DNA from: Acinetobacter sp. SFB
GTDB lineage: Bacteria > Pseudomonadota > Gammaproteobacteria > Pseudomonadales > Moraxellaceae
Assembly (NCBI RefSeq): GCF_001647545.1
Contig: NZ_LSZH01000018.1
Span: forward strand, 1-64,000
DNA: 64,000 nt
Direction of reading: 5' to 3'
Part shown: in pieces, positions 1-8,012 of the stretch
Numbering within the stretch: position 1 is the first letter of the stretch
Layout: each line of letters starts with the position of its first letter
Translations under genes and position numbers: made by a program
Notes under the pieces: model-generated
The model's input: only the letters and a program-made list of their open reading frames with translations
Database searches by the model: none
Told to the model about the DNA's origin: nothing

Positions 1-22
1 CAAGAATAAGCATTCCGGATTT

Positions 23-1396
23 TTAGTCGAGCTGCCGTCGGGCATGTTTAAAGGCCGTTCTCAAGCCTTCTTCCAAGGTAGGATGGTAAAATGGTTTCTC
101 CAGGATCTGATCCAGGCTTAGGTCTTCAGAGAGTATCCACGATAATAAATGTGCCATATGTTCAGCAGACTCAACAAAAAGTTCACTTCCTAAAAACTTA
201 CGTGTTTTTTTATCAATATAAACTTCTATAGCACCCTTGTTTTTACCTAATACTATTGCTCGACCTTGTTTTTCATATGAAACAAAGCCAGTGATAAACT
301 CGATTTTGGAGTCACTGAGCTGTTTGAAACTCTGTCCCACAATGGCCATTTCTGGTTGACTAAAGACAATACCAAGTGGAGTAAGGGTTTTGATATTTTT
401 AAGTTTAGGAAAGTTGAGGCAATTATGAACTGTAGTTCTCCCTTCGTGAGCAGCTTCATGCTGAATTGGAGAATTGGTATGGGCATCACCAATAATAAAA
501 ATTGGATAATTAGCCAATTGTTTAGTATGTAAATCTACAGGCAGTTTTTTTAGATCAGTAAATTTAGAATCGATATTTTCTAGATTTAAACTATTTAAAT
601 GGCTGTTACGTCCTGTCGCTACCAATAAATAATCGACAGTGACATCGTTTAGTTTTCCATTTTCTGTGTAACTGATTTTAACTTTGTTGCGAAATTTTTG
701 GACTTGCTCGGGGAGTAGTTCAAACTTGATATTTAATTCTTCACTTAAAATATTTTGAGCAATTTTTTGTAATTTTGCACTGGTTAAAGATCCGACTTTA
801 CGACTACGGGCAAAGATAGTGGTTTTGACTCCTAAACGTTGCATGGCTTGTGCAAGTTCAATCGCAATGACTCCACTCCCGATCACTGCTAATGATTTTG
901 GTAAGGTTTCCAGTTCGAAAATCTGATCGGAAGTAATGAGTTTATCCCCCAGTTCATCTTTCCAATCGCTATTAATAGTTGGGGTTGATCCAACAGCGAC
1001 AATAAAACTTTTAGCTTGATAATGTTGTTGATCAACTTGAACCGTTTTTGAGTCAATGAAATGAGCTTTTCCAGAGATTTTATGGGTATCATCCCAGCTA
1101 TTAACATCTTCTAATGTGGCTTTGGTAAAATAATCACGCAGCTCTCTTACGTGTTGCATCACTTTAGAAGTGTCTATTTTAGCTGAAACCTTTAAAGCAA
1201 CTTCTTCAGCATGTTGAATCTCATACATTCTGTTGGCGGTTGAGATAAGTACTTTACTTGGCATACATCCAACACGTGCACAAGTTGTATCCCAAGGGCC
1301 GTCATTAATAATAAGAATGTTTTGGGTGTACTTTATTGCTTCTTTATAGGCAGATATTCCTGCAGTACCCGCACCGATGATGATGATGTCGTACAT
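23..1396 (-). CDS. Dihydrolipoyl dehydrogenase-like flavoprotein disulfide reductase
   Basis: A class I pyridine nucleotide-disulfide oxidoreductase, 457 aa, close to the usual ~460-470. The N-terminal FAD-binding GxGxxG (GAGTAG) is at residues 8-13, the redox disulfide CARVGC is Cys39/Cys44, a central NAD(P)-binding GSGVIA follows near 177, and the C-terminal dimerisation domain ends with the His-Glu signature HPTLEE (His438, Glu443). The open frame extends 17 codons further upstream, but the ATG at 1396 starts directly before the FAD strand and has an AGAGAG-type ribosome site. It stands alone, not beside E1/E2 dehydrogenase genes, so it may be a paralogue rather than the main E3; soluble transhydrogenase or another thiol reductase cannot be excluded. 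Confidence 0.85.
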   Translation of the reverse strand: MYDIIIIGAGTAGISAYKEAIKYTQNILIINDGPWDTTCARVGCMPSKVLISTANRMYEIQHAEEVALKVSAKIDTSKVMQHVRELRDYFTKATLEDVNSWDDTHKISGKAHFIDSKTVQVDQQHYQAKSFIVAVGSTPTINSDWKDELGDKLITSDQIFELETLPKSLAVIGSGVIAIELAQAMQRLGVKTTIFARSRKVGSLTSAKLQKIAQNILSEELNIKFELLPEQVQKFRNKVKISYTENGKLNDVTVDYLLVATGRNSHLNSLNLENIDSKFTDLKKLPVDLHTKQLANYPIFIIGDAHTNSPIQHEAAHEGRTTVHNCLNFPKLKNIKTLTPLGIVFSQPEMAIVGQSFKQLSDSKIEFITGFVSYEKQGRAIVLGKNKGAIEVYIDKKTRKFLGSELFVESAEHMAHLLSWILSEDLSLDQILEKPFYHPTLEEGLRTAFKHARRQLD

Positions 1397-1548
1397 TGTG
1401 AAATAGCTCTCTTTTTTATATTTTTTTAGGCTAACACAGTTAAACATTTATCACGCTTTTGTTTACATAAACTACTATATATGATTACATATCAGGCAAT
1501 ATAAATTAAATGACAACACTATTTTTATAGGAATTCTGGGGATTTTTA

Positions 1549-3561
1549 ATGAGTAAAAATGTTGGATTAAAATTATCGACAGTAGCTTTGGCTGTCATGT
1601 TAGCAAGTTGTGGTGGTGGGGGGAGTGAAGGATATTATAATCAAGAAGGTTCTTCTAATAATTCTGGGAATAATGGTAATTCAAATGAAACTATTGAATC
1701 TAAAAATCCAGTTAATATTGGTGAAATCAGTTTACTAGATGCTAGTAATACTACAACTTATGTTGTAACACCTGATGGTGTAATGGCTTTGGTGCAAGTT
1801 ACAGATCAAACTGGTAAAGGTATTCCAAATGCACTTGTTCGTTTTCAGGGTGAAAGTATAGTATTAGGTACATCAAATGGTGCAGTTTTAACTGATTCTA
1901 ATGGTTATGCACGAATTTCACTTAATCCTAGTTCAAACAATCTAACAGGTGCTTATCAACTTTCAGCTACTACTGAATTTAATAATAATTCAGCAATTTC
2001 TAAAGTTTTAAACTTTACTATTGCTGACAGACAAACGTCGATTAAGAATTTAAATGTTTCAGCAAATAACATTAATTCCGGTGGGTCGCTAACAGTTACT
2101 TTAGATACCTTAGATCCTGTCAATAATAGTATTCAAGATAATGTTGAAATTAACTTTAATGCAAATTGTGGAACATTTGAAAATGCTGTGATCAATTCAG
2201 TAAACGGAAAAATTGCGACTAAATATTTTGCAGTTTCTGCAGGGGGAGTGCCCTGTGTAGGTTCAGATGTAATCAAAGCATCAACAAAAGATGGAAAATC
2301 AGTTAGTACAATTGGTATAACTGTTAATGCGCTACCACCAAACGCAATAGTCTACTCATCTCAAGAAACATTACTTTATACAAACACAAGTGGGCAGTCG
2401 ACCTCAGGATATGTTGAATTTACATTAAAATTAGATGATAAAGTTATACCCAACCAAAATGTGGATATTGAAATATTACGTGGTCCTGACGATTTAAATT
2501 TTGTAAATAAAGGTAATAGAAACGCAACAACAGTTCCTAGTGATAATAATGGAATTGTTCGTGTATACCTTTATCCCGGTGCAAAACCAGGACCAGTTGA
2601 AATTAAAGCATCTTTAGCTAGCGATAGTAGTATTTTTGCTGTATCGCGTGGTTTATCCGTGGGTACTGGCCGTGTTACTCAAAGAGGTTTAAGCCTATCG
2701 GTAAGTAAGAATGCCTTAGATAATACAAAAGATGGAGATACTGCAGAAATTGTTGCTCGTATGGTCGATCGTGTTGGTAACCCTGTTCCAGATGGTACAG
2801 CAATTACTTTTATAACAGAAGGTGGAAGTATAGATACTCGTTGCTTAACCTCAGCTGGATCGTGTGTTGTTACTTTATCGACTCAAAACCCTCGTCCAGC
2901 TGATAATCGTGTTTCTGTATTAGCTTATGTAGAAGGTGAAAAATCATTTATTGATGTTGACGGTACAAATGTATGGAATAAAGCTGTAACTACACTATTA
3001 CATAACATTGGTAGTTTTTATCGTGATGATGATGAAGATGGAATGTATGACCAAGGTGAGTATAAATATACTCGAGAAGGTGGAAATCAAGCATGTCAGC
3101 CAAAATCAGCTATAGATTTTCCAGTACTTCGGTTTCCCAATATTGAAAATACATGTGATGATAAACTCGACGCTGTTATTAGAGAACAGCTTATATTCAG
3201 CTTCAGTCCGGATACTGCCAAATTTAGATCAGAGAAAGCGACATTAGACAGTTCTGAGCTTAGTTTTGAAGTATTTGGGAATACTCAATACTCAGTACCT
3301 ATGCCTTCAGGTAGTACTGTGAAGGTGGAAGCAGATGACACAACTGATAATAATAAGTCATGTTCATCAACATTATGGTTTGGCAATGAAACAGTACCAG
3401 CTGTATTTGATCTAATGTCTCCAACGAGTTTTGCTTCTAGTTCTCAAGTATATTATTCTTATCGTATTAAGGATTGTGCTGTTGGTGATAAATTTACTAT
3501 TACAGTGGTAGCTCCTAATGGGCAGGTGAGTAAAAAACAGGTGGTTGTTACTCAACAATAA
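1549..3561 (+). CDS. Large Ig-like-domain lipoprotein, probable surface protein
   Basis: 670 aa beginning with a lipoprotein signal peptide: basic start, hydrophobic stretch and lipobox LASC with Cys21, followed by a Gly-rich and then Asn/Ser-rich linker (about 22-55). The body is beta-rich and reads as repeated bacterial Ig-like (Big_1/invasin-type) modules, with recurrent phrases such as VTDQTGKGIPNALVRF (about 85-100) and VDRVGNPVPDGTAITF (about 400-415). A C-terminal region with several Cys and an acidic DDDEDG stretch follows. A GGGGA ribosome site precedes the ATG. It probably acts at the outer membrane or cell surface; adhesion is an inference. The gene looks more AT-rich than its neighbours. 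It is monocistronic, with a strong terminator after the stop. Confidence 0.7.
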   Translation: MSKNVGLKLSTVALAVMLASCGGGGSEGYYNQEGSSNNSGNNGNSNETIESKNPVNIGEISLLDASNTTTYVVTPDGVMALVQVTDQTGKGIPNALVRFQGESIVLGTSNGAVLTDSNGYARISLNPSSNNLTGAYQLSATTEFNNNSAISKVLNFTIADRQTSIKNLNVSANNINSGGSLTVTLDTLDPVNNSIQDNVEINFNANCGTFENAVINSVNGKIATKYFAVSAGGVPCVGSDVIKASTKDGKSVSTIGITVNALPPNAIVYSSQETLLYTNTSGQSTSGYVEFTLKLDDKVIPNQNVDIEILRGPDDLNFVNKGNRNATTVPSDNNGIVRVYLYPGAKPGPVEIKASLASDSSIFAVSRGLSVGTGRVTQRGLSLSVSKNALDNTKDGDTAEIVARMVDRVGNPVPDGTAITFITEGGSIDTRCLTSAGSCVVTLSTQNPRPADNRVSVLAYVEGEKSFIDVDGTNVWNKAVTTLLHNIGSFYRDDDEDGMYDQGEYKYTREGGNQACQPKSAIDFPVLRFPNIENTCDDKLDAVIREQLIFSFSPDTAKFRSEKATLDSSELSFEVFGNTQYSVPMPSGSTVKVEADDTTDNNKSCSSTLWFGNETVPAVFDLMSPTSFASSSQVYYSYRIKDCAVGDKFTITVVAPNGQVSKKQVVVTQQ

Positions 3562-3568
3562 TCCAATT

Positions 3569-3599
3569 AAAAAACAGCGCTTCGGCGCTGTTTTTTATT
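3569..3599. terminator. Bidirectional rho-independent terminator
   Basis: A ten-base-pair stem (AAAACAGCGC against GCGCTGTTTT) with a TTCG tetraloop. The stem is A-rich on one side and runs into T6 on the other, so it can end both the forward lipoprotein gene and the converging DUF442/small lipoprotein operon. Confidence 0.9.
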
Positions 3600-3607
3600 C
3601 TTAGATT

Positions 3608-3712
3608 TTAAATAGCAGTCCCAACACTCACCCCGACCGTAGGTCGAACATTCATCGAGCTACATCCCGCAAAGACAGATGAAATAAGCAGTATAAGAAT
3701 CATTTTATTCAT
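3608..3712 (-). CDS. Small lipoprotein (34 aa) overlapping the DUF442 gene
   Basis: Reading the reverse strand gives a 34-residue protein: MNKMILILLISSVFAG, then CSSMNVRPTVGVSVGTAI and a TAA stop. It has a hydrophobic signal sequence and a canonical lipobox (VFAG|C, Cys17), leaving a mature peptide of only 18 residues. The ATG overlaps the stop of the upstream DUF442 gene (ATGAATAA), and a GGGA-type ribosome site lies about 8 bases upstream, suggesting translational coupling. It ends just before the convergent terminator. No function is recognised; very small lipoproteins of this kind are easily missed by gene callers. Confidence 0.6.
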   Translation of the reverse strand: MNKMILILLISSVFAGCSSMNVRPTVGVSVGTAI

Positions 3713-4130
3713 TGAGCAATCCCAGTTTTTTCGCTTCATTAAATAGTATTGAAGAGCGGGTGCCACTTCGACATATCATTAAAATTGGTTTTGGAAGCTC
3801 ATTATAATATTTTGAAAACTCTACTATGTCTGTTTCAGAAACTTTAGCACTGGTAATAGGTTGGTAAATAACACTCATATGAGCCTGTTCAGCAATATTA
3901 CGCAATTGACTTACTGAAACTAGATTCCCTTGCTCCTGATCAGGACGGTTTACGATGACAGATTTAAAACCTTGACCTATCAAGGTCTTAAATTTGTCAA
4001 TTGTCATTTGACCTGTCACACTTAGCGAAGAATTTAAACTACGGTTTAAATCAGTCGTTTCTGCAAAAAGAACTGTGCTACAAGTCAAACTTAAACTGAG
4101 GAAAGCACGATAAATAACGTGCTTAATCAT
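3705..4130 (-). CDS. Exported DUF442 / phosphatase-like protein
   Basis: 141 aa with an N-terminal signal peptide (hydrophobic core LSLSLTCSTVLFA, cleavage near residue 23). It carries a DUF442 (TIGR01244) fold related to dual-specificity phosphatases and rhodanese-linked proteins. The P-loop Cys-x5-Arg is CRSGTRS at Cys120. The start overlaps the stop of the upstream paralogue by 8 bases, so the two form a tandem duplicate: one predicted cytoplasmic, this one periplasmic. Substrate unknown; the family is often attached to sulfide or beta-lactamase-like hydrolases, but none is present here. Confidence 0.75.
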   Translation of the reverse strand: MIKHVIYRAFLSLSLTCSTVLFAETTDLNRSLNSSLSVTGQMTIDKFKTLIGQGFKSVIVNRPDQEQGNLVSVSQLRNIAEQAHMSVIYQPITSAKVSETDIVEFSKYYNELPKPILMICRSGTRSSILFNEAKKLGLLNE

Positions 4131-4458
4131 CCAGTAAATCCATTTGCTTTGCGAGTTGATATAAATTATTTGAGCGGTTACCGGTACGGCAAAACATCAA
4201 TACCGGCTTTGGAAGCTCATTAAAATGATTGGCAAATGCACGTACATCGACTTCAGTAATTTGGCCCGCAACAACAGGTTGGAAAACGTAATCTAAACCC
4301 GCATTGCGCGCAGCTTCTTCAATTTGTGCACTGGTAGGTTGTTCAGTACCACCTTCCATATCCGGACGGTTATTAATAATTGATTTAAAGCCTTTCTCAA
4401 CAACTTGTGCTACTTGTTCCGGGGTGATTTGACCTGCAAAGCCGACATTTTCACTCAT
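4123..4458 (-). CDS. DUF442 / TIGR01244 phosphatase-like protein
   Basis: 111 aa without a signal peptide, essentially one DUF442 domain. It has NRPDMEGG near residue 30 and the P-loop CRTGNRS at Cys90, followed by a C-terminal helix (LYQLAKQMDLLDD). It closely resembles the exported neighbour downstream (shared phrases: IxNRPDxExG, FNELPKPVLM). It is the first gene of a three-gene reverse operon ending in the small lipoprotein. The family's enzymatic role is not settled; a phosphatase or sulfurtransferase activity is possible from the Cys-x5-Arg loop. Confidence 0.8.
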   Translation of the reverse strand: MSENVGFAGQITPEQVAQVVEKGFKSIINNRPDMEGGTEQPTSAQIEEAARNAGLDYVFQPVVAGQITEVDVRAFANHFNELPKPVLMFCRTGNRSNNLYQLAKQMDLLDD

Positions 4459-4582
4459 TTTGTCACTCCATAATTTGCTAAATAGATATATGCTTTATGA
4501 TAGCATTAAGCTGAAACTGGAGCTTAATCTGTTGAAATTTTTATAAGCGATTATAACCATAAAATAACGCAATGGAGCGCAT

Positions 4583-5479
4583 ATGCATTCCTATACAGTT
4601 GAACCACTGTATGTAAATAGTGGGAAAGATGTTATTGCTGCGGATTTTTACCGTCCCAAAACTGAACATAAACCTGCGGTCATTATTATGGCTCATGGGT
4701 TGGCAGCCTTACGTCAATTTAAACTGGTTCAGTATGCCAAGCGTTTTGCTCAAGCAGGTTATGCTGTTGTATTGTTTGATTATCGTTATTGGGGTGGGAG
4801 CACAGGACGTCCACGCGAGTTGGTGTGGATTCAAGCTCAATTAGAAGACTGGCGAACCATGATTGCACATATTTTAGAGCGAAAATCAGTAGATACGCGG
4901 CGTATTGTGCTTTGGGGAACCTCTTTAAGCGGCGGTTATGTTTTAAATTTGGCTGCAGAATTAAAAAATGTTCACGCTGTAATCGCTCAAATCCCCTTCG
5001 TTGACGGAGCAGAAAGTGCCAAGCTTTACCCTTTACAACAACTACCGAAAGCATTGAAAATATCCAGTCAGGACTATATGGGTGCAAAAGTCGGCATGGC
5101 CCCGAAAACTTTGCCTGTCGTAGACAGAAAGGGTTTATGTTTTTTGCCGACAGCTGATAGTTATGACGGCTATTTGTCCATTGTCAATCCGGATTATTTC
5201 TGGAGCGGAGAGATTCCGGCCCGGATCTTTTTCAATTTAATTCGTTATCGTCCTATTCAGGATGTGCGTAAAATTAGTGTTCCTGTTTTATTTATTGCTG
5301 CCAAACAAGATAGCCTAGTTCCACTTGAGTCGAGTCGTGAAACGGCAACCAATATTGCACCTTATGTGCAATATCATGAATGGGATATGCAACATTTTGA
5401 TATCTATCATGGTCAATGGTTTGAAAAAGCGATATCTACCCAATTAGAATTTTTACATCAACATATTGGAGTAAGCTAA
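4583..5479 (+). CDS. Alpha/beta hydrolase
   Basis: 298 aa with the serine-hydrolase alpha/beta fold. The N-terminal beta-hairpin is followed by the oxyanion region MAHGLAA, the nucleophile elbow GTSLSG (Ser114), an acid residue in KQDSLVP near 245 and the catalytic His in MQHFDIY near 275. A ribosome site GGAG lies 5 bases before the ATG. The stop abuts the trxC start, so the two are cotranscribed. The sequence resembles the dienelactone hydrolase/prolyl-oligopeptidase-like group (alpha/beta hydrolases with N-terminal YxxG strands), but the substrate cannot be read from it. Confidence 0.8.
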   Translation: MHSYTVEPLYVNSGKDVIAADFYRPKTEHKPAVIIMAHGLAALRQFKLVQYAKRFAQAGYAVVLFDYRYWGGSTGRPRELVWIQAQLEDWRTMIAHILERKSVDTRRIVLWGTSLSGGYVLNLAAELKNVHAVIAQIPFVDGAESAKLYPLQQLPKALKISSQDYMGAKVGMAPKTLPVVDRKGLCFLPTADSYDGYLSIVNPDYFWSGEIPARIFFNLIRYRPIQDVRKISVPVLFIAAKQDSLVPLESSRETATNIAPYVQYHEWDMQHFDIYHGQWFEKAISTQLEFLHQHIGVS

Positions 5480-5917
5480 ATGATTATTGTATGTCCTGCG
5501 TGCGGTGCTAGAAATCGAGTACCTGAAGATAAACTAGAGGCAAATCCAAACTGTGGCCAGTGTCAACATGCGCTTATTCCTCTGGCTCCCATTGAATTGA
5601 ATGAGCACAATTTTAGTAACTTTGTCACCCATAGTGAATTGCCCGTACTGATTGACTTATGGGCTGAATGGTGTGGTCCTTGCAAGATGATGGCACCTCA
5701 TTTTGAACAGGTGGCAAAACAGAATCCGAGAGTAGTTTTTGCAAAAATTAATACCGAACAATCGCCTCGACTCAGCGGAGCTTTTAATGTGCGTAGTATT
5801 CCGACCTTGGTTTTGATGAATAAAGCCAACGAAATTGCTAGAATAAGTGGTGCTTTACGATCTACAGAGCTGCAACAGTGGCTGGATCAACAATTAAATG
5901 CCAATACTGGGAGCTAA
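5480..5917 (+). CDS. trxC: Thioredoxin 2 (zinc-binding TrxC)
   Basis: 145 aa. An N-terminal zinc ribbon with two CxxC pairs (Cys5/Cys8 and Cys25/Cys28) precedes a thioredoxin domain with the redox motif WCGPC (Cys65/Cys68) and the cis-proline SIPT loop. Extra zinc cysteines plus WCGPC define TrxC, a cytosolic disulfide reductase induced by oxidative stress in other proteobacteria. It begins directly after the hydrolase stop codon and is followed by an overlapping acyl-CoA thioesterase gene, giving a three-gene operon. Confidence 0.95.
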   Translation: MIIVCPACGARNRVPEDKLEANPNCGQCQHALIPLAPIELNEHNFSNFVTHSELPVLIDLWAEWCGPCKMMAPHFEQVAKQNPRVVFAKINTEQSPRLSGAFNVRSIPTLVLMNKANEIARISGALRSTELQQWLDQQLNANTGS

Positions 5918-5918
5918 T

Positions 5919-6341
5919 GTGTCAGATACTCATGTAAAACCTGAAGGAACCCTTTCCCTTCAAACCATTGCAATGCCGGCAGATACCAATTGGAGTGGTG
6001 ATGTTTTTGGTGGATGGATTGTTTCACAAATGGATTTGGCAGGTGCAATTCATGCAGAACGTTTTAGTAAAGGACGTTGTGCCACGATTTCGATTAATCA
6101 GATGACTTTTTTGGTTCCGGTAAAAGTCGGTGATGTGATTAGTTGTTATACCAAAATTTTAAAAGTAGGTAATACCTCTATTCAAATGCAGATTGAAGTC
6201 TGGGATAGTCATGACAGTTCACGTGAACCGATCCGTGTGACAGAAGGAGTGTTTACCTTTGTTGCAGTCGATGTGAAAGGTGGAAAGCGTCAAATTCCAG
6301 AGGATGTAAAACAAAAATATTTAGCATCGCAGCCTGCGTAA
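5919..6341 (+). CDS. Acyl-CoA thioesterase, hotdog fold (YciA-like)
   Basis: About 140 aa, a single hotdog domain with the YciA/BACH-type core: MPADTNWSGDVFGGWIVSQMD, then ISINQMTFLVPVKVGD and a late FTFVAVD strand. It would hydrolyse acyl-CoA thioesters in the cytoplasm. An upstream ATG at 5898 lies inside trxC, but a GGGAG ribosome site at 5909-5913 sits 5 bases before the GTG at 5919, which is therefore the preferred start. Last gene of the hydrolase-trxC operon, followed by a terminator. Confidence 0.85.
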   Translation: MSDTHVKPEGTLSLQTIAMPADTNWSGDVFGGWIVSQMDLAGAIHAERFSKGRCATISINQMTFLVPVKVGDVISCYTKILKVGNTSIQMQIEVWDSHDSSREPIRVTEGVFTFVAVDVKGGKRQIPEDVKQKYLASQPA

Positions 6342-6352
6342 TAATGAATAAT

Positions 6353-6382
6353 AAAAAAGCCCAACATGATTGGGCTTTTTTA
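6353..6382 (+). terminator. Rho-independent terminator after the thioesterase gene
   Basis: A hairpin AAAAAAGCCCAA / TTGGGCTTTTTT with a short CATGA loop and terminal T-run, 12 bases past the thioesterase stop. The A-rich left arm could also serve the converging thioesterase-like gene on the other strand. Confidence 0.85.
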
Positions 6383-6491
6383 TATGCTGAATTTTTAAAA
6401 CAACGTCTGTTCTATTTTAAGCTCAGCTGTTTTTACAAAAGAAAAAAACATCATTCGATCGAGCTTTAAGCAAAGCAAATTCAAGATGAGA

Positions 6492-6992
6492 TCATTTCTT
6501 TAATTGTGCCTTTGAAACCCACGCCCACAGCATTTCGCATTGAATCGGTTCTTCACCGGATTCATCAGTCACCTTTACTGTAACCAGTGTTTCACCTTTT
6601 TCCGTGCTTTGCATCAATTTCTGCTGCTCATCTGTCAGACTGGCAGTGGCAGTCATCGCACCTTTAGAAGGGCGTTTAAAATCGAGTTTGAAACTTTTGA
6701 TAAGTACAATAGATGAGTCAGGAACATTCATGCCAGTAACAAAACCGGTAGCTGTTTCAGCAATTAATGCCATCGCGCAGGCATGCACCTGACCAATGTG
6801 GTTTTGCATGGCTCGGTGGTTTTCAATTTTCACCACCACTTTCGAGTGGCTCACTTCGAGGTAGCGAATATTGGCGCTGCCTACCATCGGCACGACCCGA
6901 CCAAACGCTTTGCTCCATAGGGTATTGCGAATACCTTTGGGTAATTTAGAGCTTGCTTTAACCAGTTTTGATAAGCGATTGGCTGGAGTCAT
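6492..6992 (-). CDS. DUF4442 / hotdog-fold thioesterase-like protein
   Basis: 166 aa, resembling the DUF4442 group of hotdog proteins (PaaI/YiiD C-terminal-like). It has an N-terminal helical lead (LSKLVKASSKLPKGIRNTLW), a hotdog core NHIGQVHACAMALIAETATG near 80-100 and beta strands to the C-terminus. The likely role is binding or hydrolysis of acyl thioesters; the substrate is unknown. It lies 32 bases downstream of yajQ on the same strand and is probably cotranscribed. Confidence 0.7.
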   Translation of the reverse strand: MTPANRLSKLVKASSKLPKGIRNTLWSKAFGRVVPMVGSANIRYLEVSHSKVVVKIENHRAMQNHIGQVHACAMALIAETATGFVTGMNVPDSSIVLIKSFKLDFKRPSKGAMTATASLTDEQQKLMQSTEKGETLVTVKVTDESGEEPIQCEMLWAWVSKAQLKK

Positions 6993-7024
6993 GAAATTCC
7001 TCGAATTTTTATTGCATCAATGCA

Positions 7025-7513
7025 TTAGTCTTTAAAGTTATTAAACTGCAAAGGCACACCAAATTGTTGTTCTTTTAAGAACGCCATAATTTGTTGCAAA
7101 GTATCGCGTTTTTTGTCAGTCACACGAATTTTGTCGCCTTGAATAGAAGATTGCGCTTTAATGCCGCTTTCTTTAATGGCTTTATTTATTTTTTTTGCAG
7201 TATCAGAGTCAAGACCATCTTTAAGCTTAATCACTTGAATGACATTTTTACCTGAAGCGGTCATTTTTTGTGGATCAAGCGCTTGAATATCTACTTTACG
7301 TTTAAAGAAATGGTTTTCCAGCATGCTGTACACTTGTTCGCATTGGAAATCACTTTCAGCAGTGATTTTGATTTCTTTATTTTTTTCGCTCAAATCAATA
7401 GAAACGTCTTGGCCACGGAAGTCAAAACGGGTCGCAATCTCTTTTTGCGTGTTTTGAACGGCATGATTTACTTCAAAAATTTCTAATTCAGAGACAATAT
7501 CGAAAGAAGGCAT
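7025..7513 (-). CDS. yajQ: YajQ family nucleotide-binding protein
   Basis: 162 aa, the normal length for YajQ (UPF0234). The start MPSFDIVSELEIFEVNHAV and the segment TRFDFRGQD (about 27-36) are hallmarks, as are the KLKDGLDSDTAKKINK and DKIRVTDKKRDTLQ stretches in the second RNP-like half. Known homologues bind tRNA/GTP in vitro, and the Xanthomonas protein is a cyclic-di-GMP effector; which applies here cannot be told. First gene of a small reverse unit with the DUF4442 gene. Confidence 0.92.
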   Translation of the reverse strand: MPSFDIVSELEIFEVNHAVQNTQKEIATRFDFRGQDVSIDLSEKNKEIKITAESDFQCEQVYSMLENHFFKRKVDIQALDPQKMTASGKNVIQVIKLKDGLDSDTAKKINKAIKESGIKAQSSIQGDKIRVTDKKRDTLQQIMAFLKEQQFGVPLQFNNFKD

Positions 7514-7604
7514 GGTTTAGACCTTTACAAAGGGAAAGAATATCTGAGATGCTAGGGGTGTTTTCTTCATTTGCCAAGTGTTGTTTACATCAAAGGAGTG
7601 CACA

Positions 7605-7919
7605 ATGATCCGTAAACAAGAAATTACAACATTTGAGTTCCCAGAAAATGCAGTTATCTGGGATGTTCGTGATACAAAAGCCTTTGCTGAAGGTCATGTG
7701 AAAGGTGCTGTAAATCAGCCCATAGATGACTTGAATGCAGACTGCTTAACTCAGGTGGAGTCGGATCAGCCCATTTACATTTTATGTGGTGGCGGTAGTA
7801 AAGCACCACGTGCTGCTGAAAAGTTAGAGAGCTTAGATGGCTCACGTGAGTATGTTGTATTGATGGGTGGCACTCGTGCTGCACGTGATGCAGGATTGCC
7901 TTTAGAACAGGGCGCTTAA
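7605..7919 (+). CDS. Rhodanese-like domain protein
   Basis: 104 aa from the ATG at 7605, preceded by the ribosome site AAAGGAG; the open frame runs 9 codons further up without such a site. One rhodanese domain: VIWDVRDTKAFAEGHVKGAVN (central Asp-Arg and His) and the active loop YILCGGGSKAPRAAEKL with the candidate catalytic Cys. A cytoplasmic sulfurtransferase or sulfur carrier helper is likely. Monocistronic, with a terminator directly behind. Confidence 0.85.
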   Translation: MIRKQEITTFEFPENAVIWDVRDTKAFAEGHVKGAVNQPIDDLNADCLTQVESDQPIYILCGGGSKAPRAAEKLESLDGSREYVVLMGGTRAARDAGLPLEQGA

Positions 7920-7947
7920 AAAAAAGCACCGTAAGGTGCTTTTTTAA
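7919..7947 (+). terminator. Rho-independent terminator after the rhodanese gene
   Basis: Stem AAAAAGCACC / GGTGCTTTTT with a GTAA loop immediately after the stop codon. The stem is A/T-flanked on both sides, so it may also work against transcription arriving from mnmC. Confidence 0.85.
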
Positions 7948-7968
7948 TGGCTCAAAAATGAATTCAAT

Positions 7969-7998
7969 GAATCCCTCTTTATTTAAAGGGGGATTTTT
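7969..7998. repeat. Palindromic repeat AATCCCTCTTTA...TAAAGGGGGATTT
   Basis: A near-perfect inverted repeat between the convergent rhodanese and mnmC genes. It has the look of the short G/C-block palindromes scattered in Acinetobacter intergenic regions. It sits 15 bases past the mnmC stop and could stabilise or terminate that mRNA. Confidence 0.5.
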
Positions 7999-8012
7999 AT
8001 TTGACTGGTTTT

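Noticed and set aside
4531..4560. Sigma-70 promoter TTGAAA...TATAAC before the alpha/beta hydrolase gene
   Set aside because: The spacing between the hexamers is about 14 bases, too short to be trusted.
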